A stretch of DNA of 64,000 bases. It comes from Streptosporangium amethystogenes (GTDB taxonomy: Bacteria; Actinomycetota; Actinomycetes; Streptosporangiales; Streptosporangiaceae). The translations under genes and the position numbers were made by a program. The notes below the pieces were generated by a model. The model had not been told where the DNA came from, did no database searches, and saw only the letters and a program-made list of their open reading frames with translations. Position 1 is the first letter of the stretch; the number at the start of each line of letters is the position of its first letter. The stretch spans positions 1-64,000 of the forward strand of contig NZ_JOEQ01000017.1 of the NCBI RefSeq assembly GCF_000721075.1, in the 5' to 3' direction. This document shows positions 9,267-17,843 of this stretch, piece by piece.

Positions 9267-9281
9267 ACTTAAAGTATCACT
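9267..9281. promoter_or_regulatory. Candidate TetR operator, copy 1
   Basis: ACTTAAAGTATCACT lies right in front of the TetR start codon. It matches ACTTTAAAGTATGACT at 9987-10002 apart from one indel and one substitution, in otherwise very GC-rich DNA. The position suggests autoregulation. Confidence 0.45.
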
Positions 9282-9331
9282 ACAAAAAACAGGAGAGGGC
9301 GTTGGCCGTTCTCCATAAGCACTTCCGGAGA

Positions 9332-9859
9332 CTATCTGGCGATGTAGAGGGTCTGCCAGGTGCCGTCGGTGCCGCAGCCGGGCCGCGCGATGGGTTTGGC
9401 GCAGACCTGTATATCCACCTGGCGGACGCGCTGTTTCTTCAGTGCGATTTTCCTGGGGGTCAGGAACGTGCAGGTAACGACGTGCTCGTAACTCGTGTAG
9501 TCCGGGTTGTGGTTGAAGCGGAAGACAGCCCAGCCGCAGGCGTTGAACCCTGTCACTTCCGGCGAGGTCAGGTCGCGAACCGCGCCGTCGATCCTCACCT
9601 CACTGGCGTAAGGGATCTCCAGCGGCCCGATGGAGGCCGGGAAGACAGTGATCGTTCCGGTGGCCTCGGCACGTCGCTTAGGTGCGTAGTACGGGCCCCA
9701 GGGACTGGAACCGGCTGGGGCGGCCGCGGAAACCGCCGTGGTGGCCGCCCGAACGGGGAGCGGGGACAGGGCAGACGCCGCGACGTTCAAAGCCAGACCG
9801 GCGGCGACTACGGCGGATAAGCGGCGGCTGTAGGCATGCGAGAGCAGGGAAGTCCGCAC
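9332..9859 (-). CDS. Secreted protein of unknown function
   Basis: A 175-residue protein starting with a signal peptide (SRRLSAVVAAGLALNVAA then SALSPLPVRA). The GTG at 9859 is preferred, with AGGAAGG upstream; a TTG 14 codons earlier is possible. The mature part has four cysteines (FNACGWAV, VTCTFL, VQVCAKP-like and PGCGTDG), which suggests disulfides, and no recognised domain. I do not recognise the family. It may be controlled by the TetR regulator encoded just downstream. Confidence 0.7.
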   Translation of the reverse strand: MRTSLLSHAYSRRLSAVVAAGLALNVAASALSPLPVRAATTAVSAAAPAGSSPWGPYYAPKRRAEATGTITVFPASIGPLEIPYASEVRIDGAVRDLTSPEVTGFNACGWAVFRFNHNPDYTSYEHVVTCTFLTPRKIALKKQRVRQVDIQVCAKPIARPGCGTDGTWQTLYIAR

Positions 9860-10598
9860 GGAAATGTTTTCCTTCCTGTGGCGGGGGCGGGCGCGTGACA
9901 AGGAACCATAAGTCCGCGCCGGCTGATCCCGCTGAGGTGGCCAGGCGCGGGCGATGAATGAAATTAGAGTAGCACTCTATAGTCTAACTTTAAAGTATGA
10001 CTCTAAGTATCGAAGTACGCGTGGGTGCCGATGCCTGCATATGCCGCTTGAGCTGCGGCTTCACGAATCGATCAGACGACTCTGCGCACTTGTTGACCAA
10101 GGCGTTGGCGGTCGTTGTCCGTGGATCCGGGCCGCCAGGTCGGCCACGCCGCGAGGGGGCCTGACACGCGCGCTCCGGGCAGTACCAATGCTGCCGCGGC
10201 AACAAACCGCGACCCCCTGGCCGACCCCCATCGCCATCCCGTCTAACGAGCTCACCGGCATCGCAGACCCATCGGCTGACCGGGACACCCGAGCCGACTT
10301 TCCTGTCTCCGAGGTGATCGGCACGGCGCTTTCCGGCGCTCCTGTCCACTAAACAGCTCTGGCTCATTTTCGGGTTACCGATGGTCTGTTGAATCGAAAT
10401 GTGGAGGTTGAAGAGGCGTTCGGCTCCGACAGCGGCGAGTGGCGACGCTGGAGTTCGGGCAGCGGGTACGAGTCGACGACGAGAACGATACTCACCTCAT
10501 GCGCATTTCTTGAGCTGATTTAGATAGGTTTGTATAGGAAATAAAGCGTTTGACCGCCTAGGGCTTGACAACGAATGCACACGGGCATGACTAGGTGA
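9860..10598. other. 740-base region without a supportable gene
   Basis: Open frames here (for example 9954-10352 and its reverse 9990-10367) lack a ribosome site, family similarity and normal codon bias. The region holds an AT-rich palindrome cluster at 9964-10006 and an AT-rich stretch at about 10360-10590 leading into the transposase gene. The latter is unlike its GC-rich surroundings and may be part of the insertion element. I could not identify terminal inverted repeats or a target duplication. Confidence 0.5.
9964..10006. promoter_or_regulatory. AT-rich palindrome cluster, candidate TetR operator copy 2
   Basis: It contains AGAGT-AGC-ACTCT (9966-9978), the perfect palindrome ACTTTAAAGT (9987-9996) and a further ACTCTAA half-site, all within 43 bases. 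The segment ACTTTAAAGTATGACT resembles the motif in front of the TetR gene at 9267. It lies about 110-150 bases upstream of the secreted-protein start at 9859. Confidence 0.45.
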
Positions 10599-11720
10599 GT
10601 GAAGACTGAGCCGGTCCATGGGCGGCTGGCCGATCATCTGTCGATCGGGATCCTCACCTCCGCCTTCCCCGTACCGCTCCTCGACGAGGTCGTGCTGGCC
10701 AGCGGCTGCGCCGACCAGCGGCGGCGGGCACTGCCCGCCCGCCTGACGATCTACTACGTGCTGGCCCTGTGCATGTTCCCGGACCGGAACTACGACGAGG
10801 TCATGCGCCTGCTGCTGAACGGCCTGTCGTGGCGTTCGCACTGGGCCAAGAGCTGGGAGGTGCCCAGCGTGTCGGCGATCAGCCGGGCCCGCGCGCGGCT
10901 CGGCGCGGAGCCGCTGCGGGTGCTGTTCCGCCGGGTGGCCGTGCCGCTGCCGGAGCCCGTGGCCACCGGGTCGCGGCTGGCCGGACTGCGGCCGGTGACG
11001 ATGGACGGCACCGCGCTGACCGTCCCCGAGACCCGCGACAACGCGGCGTTCGGCTATCCGAACGAGAGTGCCCGCCTGCCGTGCGTGCGGGTGGTGGCCG
11101 TGGTCGACGGCGGGACGCACGCGCTGATCGACGCGACCATCGGCGGTTCGGGGGCGGACCGGCAGGCGCTCGCGCCGAGGCTGCTGCGCAGCCTGGAGCC
11201 CGGTGTGCTGCTGCTCGCCGGTCCGGGGGCGAGAGGGGCCGAGCTGTGGCGGCAGGCGGCGGGGACCGGCACGCACCTGCTGTGGCGGACCGGCAAAGCG
11301 GGCGGGTTCCCCGTGGCGCGCCGCCTCGGCGACGGGTCGTTCCTGTCCAGGCCGCCCGGCTGGGCGGATGCCCTGCTGCGGGTCATCCCGCTGTCCGGCA
11401 CGGAACGGCTGATCACCACGCTGCTCGACCCGGGAAGGGCTCCGGCGCCGGACCTGGTGGCGCGGTACGCGGAGCGCTGGGTCATGGACCGCGCGCTGGC
11501 CTGGCTGCGATCCGACCGGGGTGGCGCGGTGCTCGCGCTGCGCTCCCGGACCCCCGAGACGGTGGCCCAGGAGATCTGGGCGCTGCTCTGCGTCTACCAG
11601 GCCGCACGAGCCCTGACCTGCCGGGGGGCCGGCCGCGCATGGGTGTGGCCCGCCTCCCGGGTGCGTACCGGAAGACGGGCCGAGGGTGCGGCGGGAGCGG
11701 AACCGCTCGGGATCGCCTAG
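10599..11720 (+). mobile_element. IS4-family transposase gene with degenerate catalytic residues
   Basis: A 373-residue protein with the IS4 N-terminal domain (SIGILTSAFPVPLLDEVV...LTIYYVLALCMF) and a DDE-like core. The first aspartate is kept (TMDGT, D136). The second, normally in LLADRGF, reads LLAGPGARG here, so D208 is Gly. In the YREK signature Tyr290 and Arg293 remain but the catalytic Glu is Asp297 and the Lys is Arg304. The frame is intact. Likely inactive or recently decaying; host domestication is the alternative. A perfect TTGACA -35 is at 10565-10570. Its stop overlaps the convergent gene's stop in CTAG. Confidence 0.85.
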
Positions 11721-12412
11721 GGGGTGGTGAGGTACAGCTTCTGGTCGAAGAGACCGGAGTTGGCGACGGTCTCCCCCATGAGCTGGAAGGTGGCGGTGTA
11801 GTTGGCCGTGCCGGGGCACAGGACGCTGCCGCTGTCCTTGGTGAGGGCGTAGTTGGTGGCCTTGGCCTGGGCCTGGGCGATCGCTATTTTCGGACGGCTG
11901 GCGTTGTCGGGGTTGAAGGCGTTCAGGGCGATGCTGTTACCGGTGCCGGAGCCCCGGTAGACACAGCTGATGGTGCCGAACCAGCCGGTGGACACCGAGG
12001 AGACCTTGACGCCCAGCAGGGTCACGATGCCGTCCCGCCCGGGGGTCATCTTGTCGTAGACGACGGTGCCGCCGTTCCAGTCGAGCCCTACCGGGGACAC
12101 GGTGGAGGAGCCTCCGGCACTGTTCGGGCACGCCGGGCCGGGAGTGTTGCTGAAGTTGAAGACCGAGACGTTCAGCGCGGTGCCGTCCGACTGGACCGTC
12201 CCGTCGATGTTGCCCGTGTTGCAGGTGGCGGTGGCGAGGGTGGTCGAGACCGTCACCGGATCGATGAGCGTGGCCCGGATCTTGCCCGAATAGGGGAGGC
12301 CCTTGTCGGTGTCCCGGTGGATCGTGGTGCCGGCCGCCGAGGCGGGAAGCGGGGCGAGAACGAGTGCCGTCATGGCGACGGCGGCGGCGGCGAGGTTTCG
12401 GATACGTTTCAT
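11717..12412 (-). CDS. Secreted protein of unknown function
   Basis: A 231-residue protein with a classical signal peptide (MKRIRNLAAAAVAMTALVLA, cleavage after PASA). The ATG at 12412 has AAGGGAG upstream and is preferred to an earlier start in the same frame. The mature part is rich in Thr, Ser, Gly and Asn with spaced cysteines (TATCNTG, GPACPNS, ISCVYRG, VLCPGT), suggesting a disulfide-bonded beta-rich fold. It resembles lineage-specific exported actinobacterial proteins; I assign no function. It is monocistronic and convergent with the transposase. Confidence 0.75.
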   Translation of the reverse strand: MKRIRNLAAAAVAMTALVLAPLPASAAGTTIHRDTDKGLPYSGKIRATLIDPVTVSTTLATATCNTGNIDGTVQSDGTALNVSVFNFSNTPGPACPNSAGGSSTVSPVGLDWNGGTVVYDKMTPGRDGIVTLLGVKVSSVSTGWFGTISCVYRGSGTGNSIALNAFNPDNASRPKIAIAQAQAKATNYALTKDSGSVLCPGTANYTATFQLMGETVANSGLFDQKLYLTTP

Positions 12413-12476
12413 CGACCACTCCCTTGTAATGTGCTGGACATCGCGAGAGTAGATAGCCGCATATTCACCGTCAATA

Positions 12477-14423
12477 TCAATCCCCCAAACACCGTAATCG
12501 GAGTGGAATATCACCTCCTAAGTCAATTGAAGCACTGTTGACATAAGCGCTTCGCCATTGAATGAATCGATAGGCGAGTCGGCCGGATTCCCGCCGAGGA
12601 GGGCGGCCCGACCGGCCGCCGCACTCCTTCGGCGGCGCCCGCCGCCTCTCACACCCCGACTGAGCAGCCCGGGAGCCTCCGAGCAGTGGAACCGGTGGGA
12701 ATTCCGGCACCCAAGCGCTTCTCTCAACCGTTCTCCCGGCCGAGCCTGCCGCGTCGCCCGAAGACGAAATCTCGGAGAAAATGCTCCACCCCGTCGCCCG
12801 CGGTTGAATCGGACGCCCATTTGCCCGTGATCCGCCCTTGTCGCCATCCGAAAACAAACGCGACGGCCGCGCGTCTGGAAATGCGCAGTCGCCTACAGTT
12901 CTGCCGAGCGTTTTGTGTGTTCGGATGACAACACGCGTACCGGCGCCCGTGGAGTCCGCGAGTCGCGGGGTGTGTCTCCGCACGGCAGACGGGCCCCGCC
13001 GATCGGCGGGGGCCGTCTGCCGGCGGGGCCAGTCGGGGTCGAAGACCCTGAGCTCCTCACTGGTCAGCGCGGACGACAGCACCGTGTGGTGCGGGCCTCC
13101 GGCGGTGAGCCACGCCTCGGCGGAGGTGCTCAGGTTCGGGCGGGGCCGCCACACCGCGCGGGCGACGGGCAGGTTGGGCAGCGGCTCGGCCGGGGTGACC
13201 ACGTCGATCTCGTTGGCCACCAGCCGGAACCGCTCTCCCATGTCCGACAGACCGATCACCACCGCCGGTCCGGGTTCGGCGTCGAAGACCAGCCGGACCG
13301 GGTCCTCCCGGCCGCCGATGCCCAGCGGGTGGATCTCGCACGAGGGCACCCCGGCGGCGATCGTCGGGCAGACCTCCAGCATGTGCGCGCCCAGGATGAC
13401 CTCCTGGCCCGGGGCCAGATGGTAGGTGTAGTCCTCCATGAAGGAGGTGCCGCCCGCAAGGCCGGTCGCCATCGTCTTCAGGGTGCGCAGCAGCACCGAG
13501 GTCTTCCAGTCGCCCTCCCCGCCGAAGCCGTAGCCGTCGCCCATCAGCCGCTGCACCGCCAGCCCCGGCAACTGCCGCAGGCCCCCGAGGTCCTCGAAGT
13601 TGGTGGTGAACGCGCCGAAGCCCCCCTCGGTGAGGAAGTGGCGCAGGCCCAGCTCGATGCGGGCGGCATAGCGCAGGGACTCGTGACGCTCGCCTCCGGC
13701 CCGCAGCTCGGGGGCGACCTTGTAGGTGTCCTCGTACTCGGCGACCAGGACGTCCACCTCGGAGTCCGCCGCCGCGTCGACCACGGCGACCAGGTCGTTG
13801 ACGCCGTAGGTGTTGACCGAGACGCCGAAGCGTAGCTGCGCCTCCACCTTGTCGCCCTCGGTGACCGCCACGTCGCGCATGTTGTCGCCGAAGCGGGCCA
13901 GCCGCAGCGAGCCGACCTCCGCGCGCCCGGCCGCGGCCCGCGCCCACGCCCCGATGCGCGCGGCCACCGCCGGGTCGCTCACGTGCCCGGCGACGGTCTT
14001 GCGCGCCACGCCCAGCCGGGACTGGATGTAGCCGAACTCGCGGTCGCCGTGGGCCGCCTGGTTGAGGTTCATGAAGTCCATGTCGATGGAGCTCCACGGC
14101 AGCGCCACGTTGGCCTGGGTGTGCAGGTGCAGCAGCGGCGTGCGCAGCGCGTCCAGTCCGGCGATCCACATCTTGGCCGGGGAGAAGGTGTGCATCCAGG
14201 CGATCACCCCGATGCAGGCGTCCGAGGCGTTCGCCTCCAGGCAGAGCCTGCGGATCGACGCGGCGTCGGTGAGCACCGGTTTCCACACCAGCCGGAACGC
14301 CAGCGACTCGCCGAGTCGCTCGGCGATCCGCCGGGACTGCTCGGCCACCTGGGCCAGCGTCTCCTCTCCGTACAGGCCCTGGCTTCCGGTGAGGAACCAG
14401 ATCTCACGCTCGTGGAGGATCAA
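12477..14423 (-). CDS. araA: L-arabinose isomerase with native C-terminus replaced
   Basis: Residues 1-461 (13041-14423) are clearly AraA, which converts L-arabinose to L-ribulose. The metal and catalytic residues are present: E303 (GEGDWK), E330 (SFMEDY), H347 (GAHMLE) and H446 (GPHHT). After [11 protein letters not shown] the usual last ~35 residues, ending near LRWNQAY, are missing in all three frames. The frame instead runs 187 more codons through a 40-base palindrome (12983-13022) into arginine- and serine-rich sequence of non-coding character, with no stop until 12477. The TTG start overlaps araD by 4 bases. It is last in the operon. Stability and activity are uncertain. Confidence 0.85.
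   Translation of the reverse strand: MILHEREIWFLTGSQGLYGEETLAQVAEQSRRIAERLGESLAFRLVWKPVLTDAASIRRLCLEANASDACIGVIAWMHTFSPAKMWIAGLDALRTPLLHLHTQANVALPWSSIDMDFMNLNQAAHGDREFGYIQSRLGVARKTVAGHVSDPAVAARIGAWARAAAGRAEVGSLRLARFGDNMRDVAVTEGDKVEAQLRFGVSVNTYGVNDLVAVVDAAADSEVDVLVAEYEDTYKVAPELRAGGERHESLRYAARIELGLRHFLTEGGFGAFTTNFEDLGGLRQLPGLAVQRLMGDGYGFGGEGDWKTSVLLRTLKTMATGLAGGTSFMEDYTYHLAPGQEVILGAHMLEVCPTIAAGVPSCEIHPLGIGGREDPVRLVFDAEPGPAVVIGLSDMGERFRLVANEIDVVTPAEPLPNLPVARAVWRPRPNLSTSAEAWLTAGGPHHTVLSSALTSEELRVFDPDWPRRQTAPADRRGPSAVRRHTPRLADSTGAGTRVVIRTHKTLGRTVGDCAFPDARPSRLFSDGDKGGSRANGRPIQPRATGWSIFSEISSSGDAAGSAGRTVERSAWVPEFPPVPLLGGSRAAQSGCERRRAPPKECGGRSGRPPRRESGRLAYRFIQWRSAYVNSASIDLGGDIPLRLRCLGD
12983..13022. 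terminator. 40-base near-perfect palindrome inside the araA reading frame
   Basis: Left arm 12983-13002 and right arm 13003-13022 pair at 19 of 20 positions with no spacer, centred on GATC. It lies about 19 bases beyond the last AraA-homologous codon on the minus strand, where a rho-independent terminator of the ara operon would be expected. No T-run follows, which is usual in actinobacteria. A perfect-centre palindrome could also be a recombination scar. Confidence 0.6.
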
Positions 14424-15088
14424 CGCGGACTCCTTTGCCCGTAGACGTTCTGGTAGCGGTCGTACAAACTGTCGACGGCGGGCCGCGGGATCGGCAGCGG
14501 CTCACCCAGCTGGCGGGCCACGTGCACGGTGCGCGCCACGTCCTCGCACATCACCGCGGCCTTGACCGCGGCACGGGCGTCCGCGCCGATGGTGAAGACG
14601 CCGTGGTTGCGCATCAGGATCGCCGGGGAGCGGTGCCCCTCCAGGGTGGCGACGATTCCCCTGCCGATGTCGTCCCCGCCGATCAGCGCGAACGGCCCCA
14701 CCGGGATCTCCCCGCCGAACTCGTCCGCCATCGCCGTCAGCACGCACGGGATCGCCTCGCCCCGCGCCGCCCAGGCGGAGGCGTACGTGGAGTGGGTGTG
14801 CACCACCCCGCCGACCTGCGGCATCGCCCGGTAGACGTACGCGTGCGCGGCGGTGTCGCTGGACGGCGACAGCCCGCCCCCGACCGGCTCGCCGTCCAGG
14901 TCGCACACCACCATCGACTCCGGGCTCAGCTCGTCGTACGACACCCCGGACGGCTTGATGACGAACAGGTCCTCACCCGGCACCCGCCCCGAGACGTTGC
15001 CCGCGGTCCAGGCGACGAGGTTGTAGCGGACCAGCTCGTCGTGGAGCCGGCAGACCGTCTCCCTCAGCTTCCCGACGACGGCGCTCAT
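14420..15088 (-). CDS. araD: L-ribulose-5-phosphate 4-epimerase
   Basis: A 222-residue class II aldolase-fold enzyme giving D-xylulose 5-phosphate. It has the family hallmarks: WTAGNVSGR near the N-terminus, the phosphate-binding KPSG, SSDTAAH, the zinc site HTHSTYAS and the later MRNHG. It lies 31 bases after araB and overlaps araA by 4 bases. Length agrees with the family norm of about 230. Confidence 0.95.
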   Translation of the reverse strand: MSAVVGKLRETVCRLHDELVRYNLVAWTAGNVSGRVPGEDLFVIKPSGVSYDELSPESMVVCDLDGEPVGGGLSPSSDTAAHAYVYRAMPQVGGVVHTHSTYASAWAARGEAIPCVLTAMADEFGGEIPVGPFALIGGDDIGRGIVATLEGHRSPAILMRNHGVFTIGADARAAVKAAVMCEDVARTVHVARQLGEPLPIPRPAVDSLYDRYQNVYGQRSPR

Positions 15089-15119
15089 CCGGCCGCCCCC
15101 CTCACTCGTGGTAGTCCGG

Positions 15120-16793
15120 TCACGCGTCCTCCTTCTTCGATGTGCTCGCCTCGTTACGCAAGGCCCGCAGGCCGTGCAGCATCTCCCCGTCGGCGAAGTG
15201 GTCGTGCAGGCGGCGGTAGTCGGCGTACAGCCGGTCGTAGGCGTCGGCGCGCCCGGCGTCGGGCAGATGGACGGCCTCGGCGCGCCTGCCCATCGCGGCC
15301 GAGGCCGCGGTGATGTCCGGGTAGGCCCCGGCGGCGACCGCGGCGTGGATGGCCGACCCCAGGGCGCACCCCTGCTCCGAGCCGATCACCGAGATCGGGC
15401 GGCGCAGCACGTCGGCGTAGACCCGCATCAGGAACCGGTTCTTGATCAGGCCGCCCGCGGCGACGAACTCGGTCACCTGCACCCCGGAGTCCTCGAAGGT
15501 CTCCACGATCAGGCGGGTGCCGAACGCGGTGGCCTCGATCAGCGCCCGGTAGGTGTCCTCGGGTCTCGTCGCGAGGGTCTGGCCGACGACCACGGCCGAG
15601 AGGTCGTGGTCGACCAGCACCGAGCGGTTGCCGTTGTGCCAGTCCAGCGCCACCAGGCCGTGCTGCCCGACCCGCTGCGCGGCGGCGAGTTCGGCGAGGT
15701 ACTCGTGCACGGTGAGCCCGCGCTGTTCGGCCTCCCGCTCGTAGGAGCCGGGCACCGAGGTCTCCACGAACCAGCCGAAGATGTCGCCGACACCCGACTG
15801 GCCCGCCTCGTATCCCCACAGCCCCGGCACGATCCCGTCGCGCACCACACCGCACATGCCGGGCACCTCCGCCAGCACGTCCGCGGGCATGATGTGGCAG
15901 GTGGAGGTGCCCATGATGGCGACCATCTGACCGGGCCGCACGGCGTCCGCGGCGGCGGCCGTGACGTGGGCGTCGACGTTGCCGACCGAGATCGCGATTC
16001 CCTCGGGCAGCCCGGTCCAGGCCGCGGCGCGGGCGTCCAGCCGGCCCGCGAGACCGCCGAGGGGCGACAGCCGCTGACCGAGCTTGGCGGTGAACCCGGC
16101 GAAGGCCGGGTTGAGTTCGGCCAGGAACTCCGCCGAGGGGTAGCCGCCGTCGGTGTGGATGGCCTTGTACCCGGCGGCGCACACGTTGCGGGTCTCCACG
16201 CCGGTGAGCTGCCAGACGATCCAGTCGGCGGCCTCGATCCAGCGTTCGGCGCGGCCGTAGACCTCCGGGTCCTCCTCCAGTACCTGCAGACCCTTGGCGA
16301 ACGCCCACTCCGCGGAGATCTTCCCGCCGTAGCGGGACAGCCACGCCTCCTTCCTGTGGGCGGCGACGGCGTTGATCCGGTCGGCGTGCGGCTGCGCCGC
16401 GTGGTGCTTCCACAGCTTCGGCCACGCGTGCGGGCGCTCCGCGAGCCCGTCGACCTCGCAGAGCGGGGTGCCGTCCGCGGTGGCGGGCAGTACGGTGCAG
16501 GCGGTGAAGTCGGTGCCCAGGCCGATGACCCGCGACGGGGGGATCCCGGCCGCCGCCACCGCCCCGGGCACCGCCACGCGCAGCACCTGCCGCCAGTCTT
16601 CGGGCGACTGCAACGCCCAGTCGGGGCCCAGCCGCACGGCACTGCCGGGCAGCCGTTCCTCGATCACCCGGTGTGCGTACTCGTGCACGGCCGTGCCGAC
16701 CTCGGCGCCGTCGCTCACCCGCACCACCACGGCGCGGCCGGACAGCGTGCCGAAGTCGACTCCGACCACATAGCGGTCATTGTTAGCGTTCAC
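15120..16793 (-). CDS. araB: L-ribulokinase
   Basis: A 557-residue FGGY-family kinase phosphorylating L-ribulose. The N-terminal phosphate loop reads DFGTLSGR (residues 13-20), as in AraB rather than xylulokinase; GTDFTA, SVGNVDAH and the C-terminal AAGGLIKN adenosine motif follow. The GTG start has GGAG 5 bases upstream. The start codon itself lies inside a sequence resembling the LacI-family operators of this locus (16781-16794), and a strong hairpin separates it from the permease gene upstream. Confidence 0.95.
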   Translation of the reverse strand: MNANNDRYVVGVDFGTLSGRAVVVRVSDGAEVGTAVHEYAHRVIEERLPGSAVRLGPDWALQSPEDWRQVLRVAVPGAVAAAGIPPSRVIGLGTDFTACTVLPATADGTPLCEVDGLAERPHAWPKLWKHHAAQPHADRINAVAAHRKEAWLSRYGGKISAEWAFAKGLQVLEEDPEVYGRAERWIEAADWIVWQLTGVETRNVCAAGYKAIHTDGGYPSAEFLAELNPAFAGFTAKLGQRLSPLGGLAGRLDARAAAWTGLPEGIAISVGNVDAHVTAAAADAVRPGQMVAIMGTSTCHIMPADVLAEVPGMCGVVRDGIVPGLWGYEAGQSGVGDIFGWFVETSVPGSYEREAEQRGLTVHEYLAELAAAQRVGQHGLVALDWHNGNRSVLVDHDLSAVVVGQTLATRPEDTYRALIEATAFGTRLIVETFEDSGVQVTEFVAAGGLIKNRFLMRVYADVLRRPISVIGSEQGCALGSAIHAAVAAGAYPDITAASAAMGRRAEAVHLPDAGRADAYDRLYADYRRLHDHFADGEMLHGLRALRNEASTSKKEDA

Positions 16794-16794
16794 A
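16781..16794. promoter_or_regulatory. Candidate LacI-family operator overlapping the araB start
   Basis: TGTTAGCGTTCACA differs from the operators at 21787 and 21928 at only two of 14 positions. It covers the araB start codon, so bound repressor would block a promoter located between yjfF and araB. Coincidence with the coding sequence is possible. Confidence 0.45.
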
Positions 16795-16821
16795 CAATCT
16801 CCAGGACCTCGACAGGGGAGA

Positions 16822-16849
16822 GCTCCGGCGCGGATCTCCGCGCCGGAGC
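16822..16849 (-). terminator. Intercistronic hairpin between permease and araB
   Basis: A perfect 12-base stem (GCTCCGGCGCGG paired with CCGCGCCGGAGC) closes a 4-base loop, starting 8 bases after the yjfF-like stop codon on the minus strand. No U-tract follows. It should terminate, attenuate or process the transporter transcript ahead of araBDA. Confidence 0.65.
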
Positions 16850-16856
16850 CGGGGGT

Positions 16857-17843
16857 TCAGGTGCGTCGTGCCGCACCGAGGCGTTGCAGCAGGATGAAGG
16901 CGAAGAGCAGCAGGCCGATGAAGATCTTGGTCCACCAGGAGCTGAGAGTCCCCTCGAAGCTGATGATCGTCTGGATCAGCCCAAGGACGAGCACGCCGAG
17001 CACGGTGCCGAGCAGGTAGCCGTACCCCCCGGTCAGCAGCGTGCCGCCGATCACCACCGCGGCGATCGCGTCCAGTTCCATGCCGACCGCGTGCAGCCCG
17101 TAGCCCGACAGCATGTAGAAGGAGAGCAGCACGCCGCCCAGCGCGGAGCAGAATCCACTGATCGTGTAGACCGCGATCTTCGTCCTGGCCACCGGCAGGC
17201 CCATGAGCAGCGCCGACTGCTCGTTGCCGCCGGTCGCGTAGACGTTGCGGCCCAGCCGGGTGTAGTGCAGCACGTACGCCCCGGCGAGGATCACCACGAC
17301 GGCGACGAGCACGCTCGGCGAGACGAACGCACCGCCCGGCAGGTCGATCCTGGCCTGGGCGAGGCCGGTGTACGTCGAGTCGGTGATCGAGATCGAGTCG
17401 GTGCCGATGGTGTAGCAGAGCCCCCTGGCCAGGAACATGCCGGCCAGCGTCACGATGAAGGGCTGGATGTCGAAGTAGTGGATCACGCAGCCCATGGCGA
17501 GGCCGAGCACCGCGCCGACCGCCAGCACCAGCGGGATCACCAGTGTGGGCGGCCAGCCCCCGTCCGTCACCAGGCTCGCCGAGATCATCGTGGCGAGCGC
17601 GACCACCGCCCCCACCGACAGGTCGATGCCGCCGGTGAGGATCACGAACGTCATGCCGACCGCCACGACCAGCAGGAACGCGTTGTCGATGAAGACGTTG
17701 AGCACCACCTGCCCGGAGGCGAAGCCCTCGTAGCGGATGCCGCCGGCCACGAACATCGCCAGGAACAGCCCGCCGGTCACCAGGACCGGCAGGTACTTGC
17801 GGGGGATCGGCCGGTTCGGCGAGAGCACACCCAGGCTGATCAT
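16857..17843 (-). CDS. Sugar ABC permease, YjfF type
   Basis: A 328-residue CUT2-class permease with 8-10 hydrophobic segments and the family motif GGIDLSVGAVVALA; VTLAGMFLARGL and AVVIGGTLLTGG are also typical. The ATG at 17843 overlaps the stop of the YtfT-like gene by 4 bases. With its neighbours it forms a YtfR-YtfT-YjfF type importer, known for furanose sugars. Operon context with araBDA suggests L-arabinose or an arabinofuranose; this is inference. Confidence 0.93.
   Translation of the reverse strand: MISLGVLSPNRPIPRKYLPVLVTGGLFLAMFVAGGIRYEGFASGQVVLNVFIDNAFLLVVAVGMTFVILTGGIDLSVGAVVALATMISASLVTDGGWPPTLVIPLVLAVGAVLGLAMGCVIHYFDIQPFIVTLAGMFLARGLCYTIGTDSISITDSTYTGLAQARIDLPGGAFVSPSVLVAVVVILAGAYVLHYTRLGRNVYATGGNEQSALLMGLPVARTKIAVYTISGFCSALGGVLLSFYMLSGYGLHAVGMELDAIAAVVIGGTLLTGGYGYLLGTVLGVLVLGLIQTIISFEGTLSSWWTKIFIGLLLFAFILLQRLGAARRT

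Noticed and set aside
9954..10367. Open frames on both strands in the gap before the transposase
   Set aside because: No ribosome site, no recognisable family, overlapping each other and with mixed codon use; better treated as non-coding or decayed sequence.
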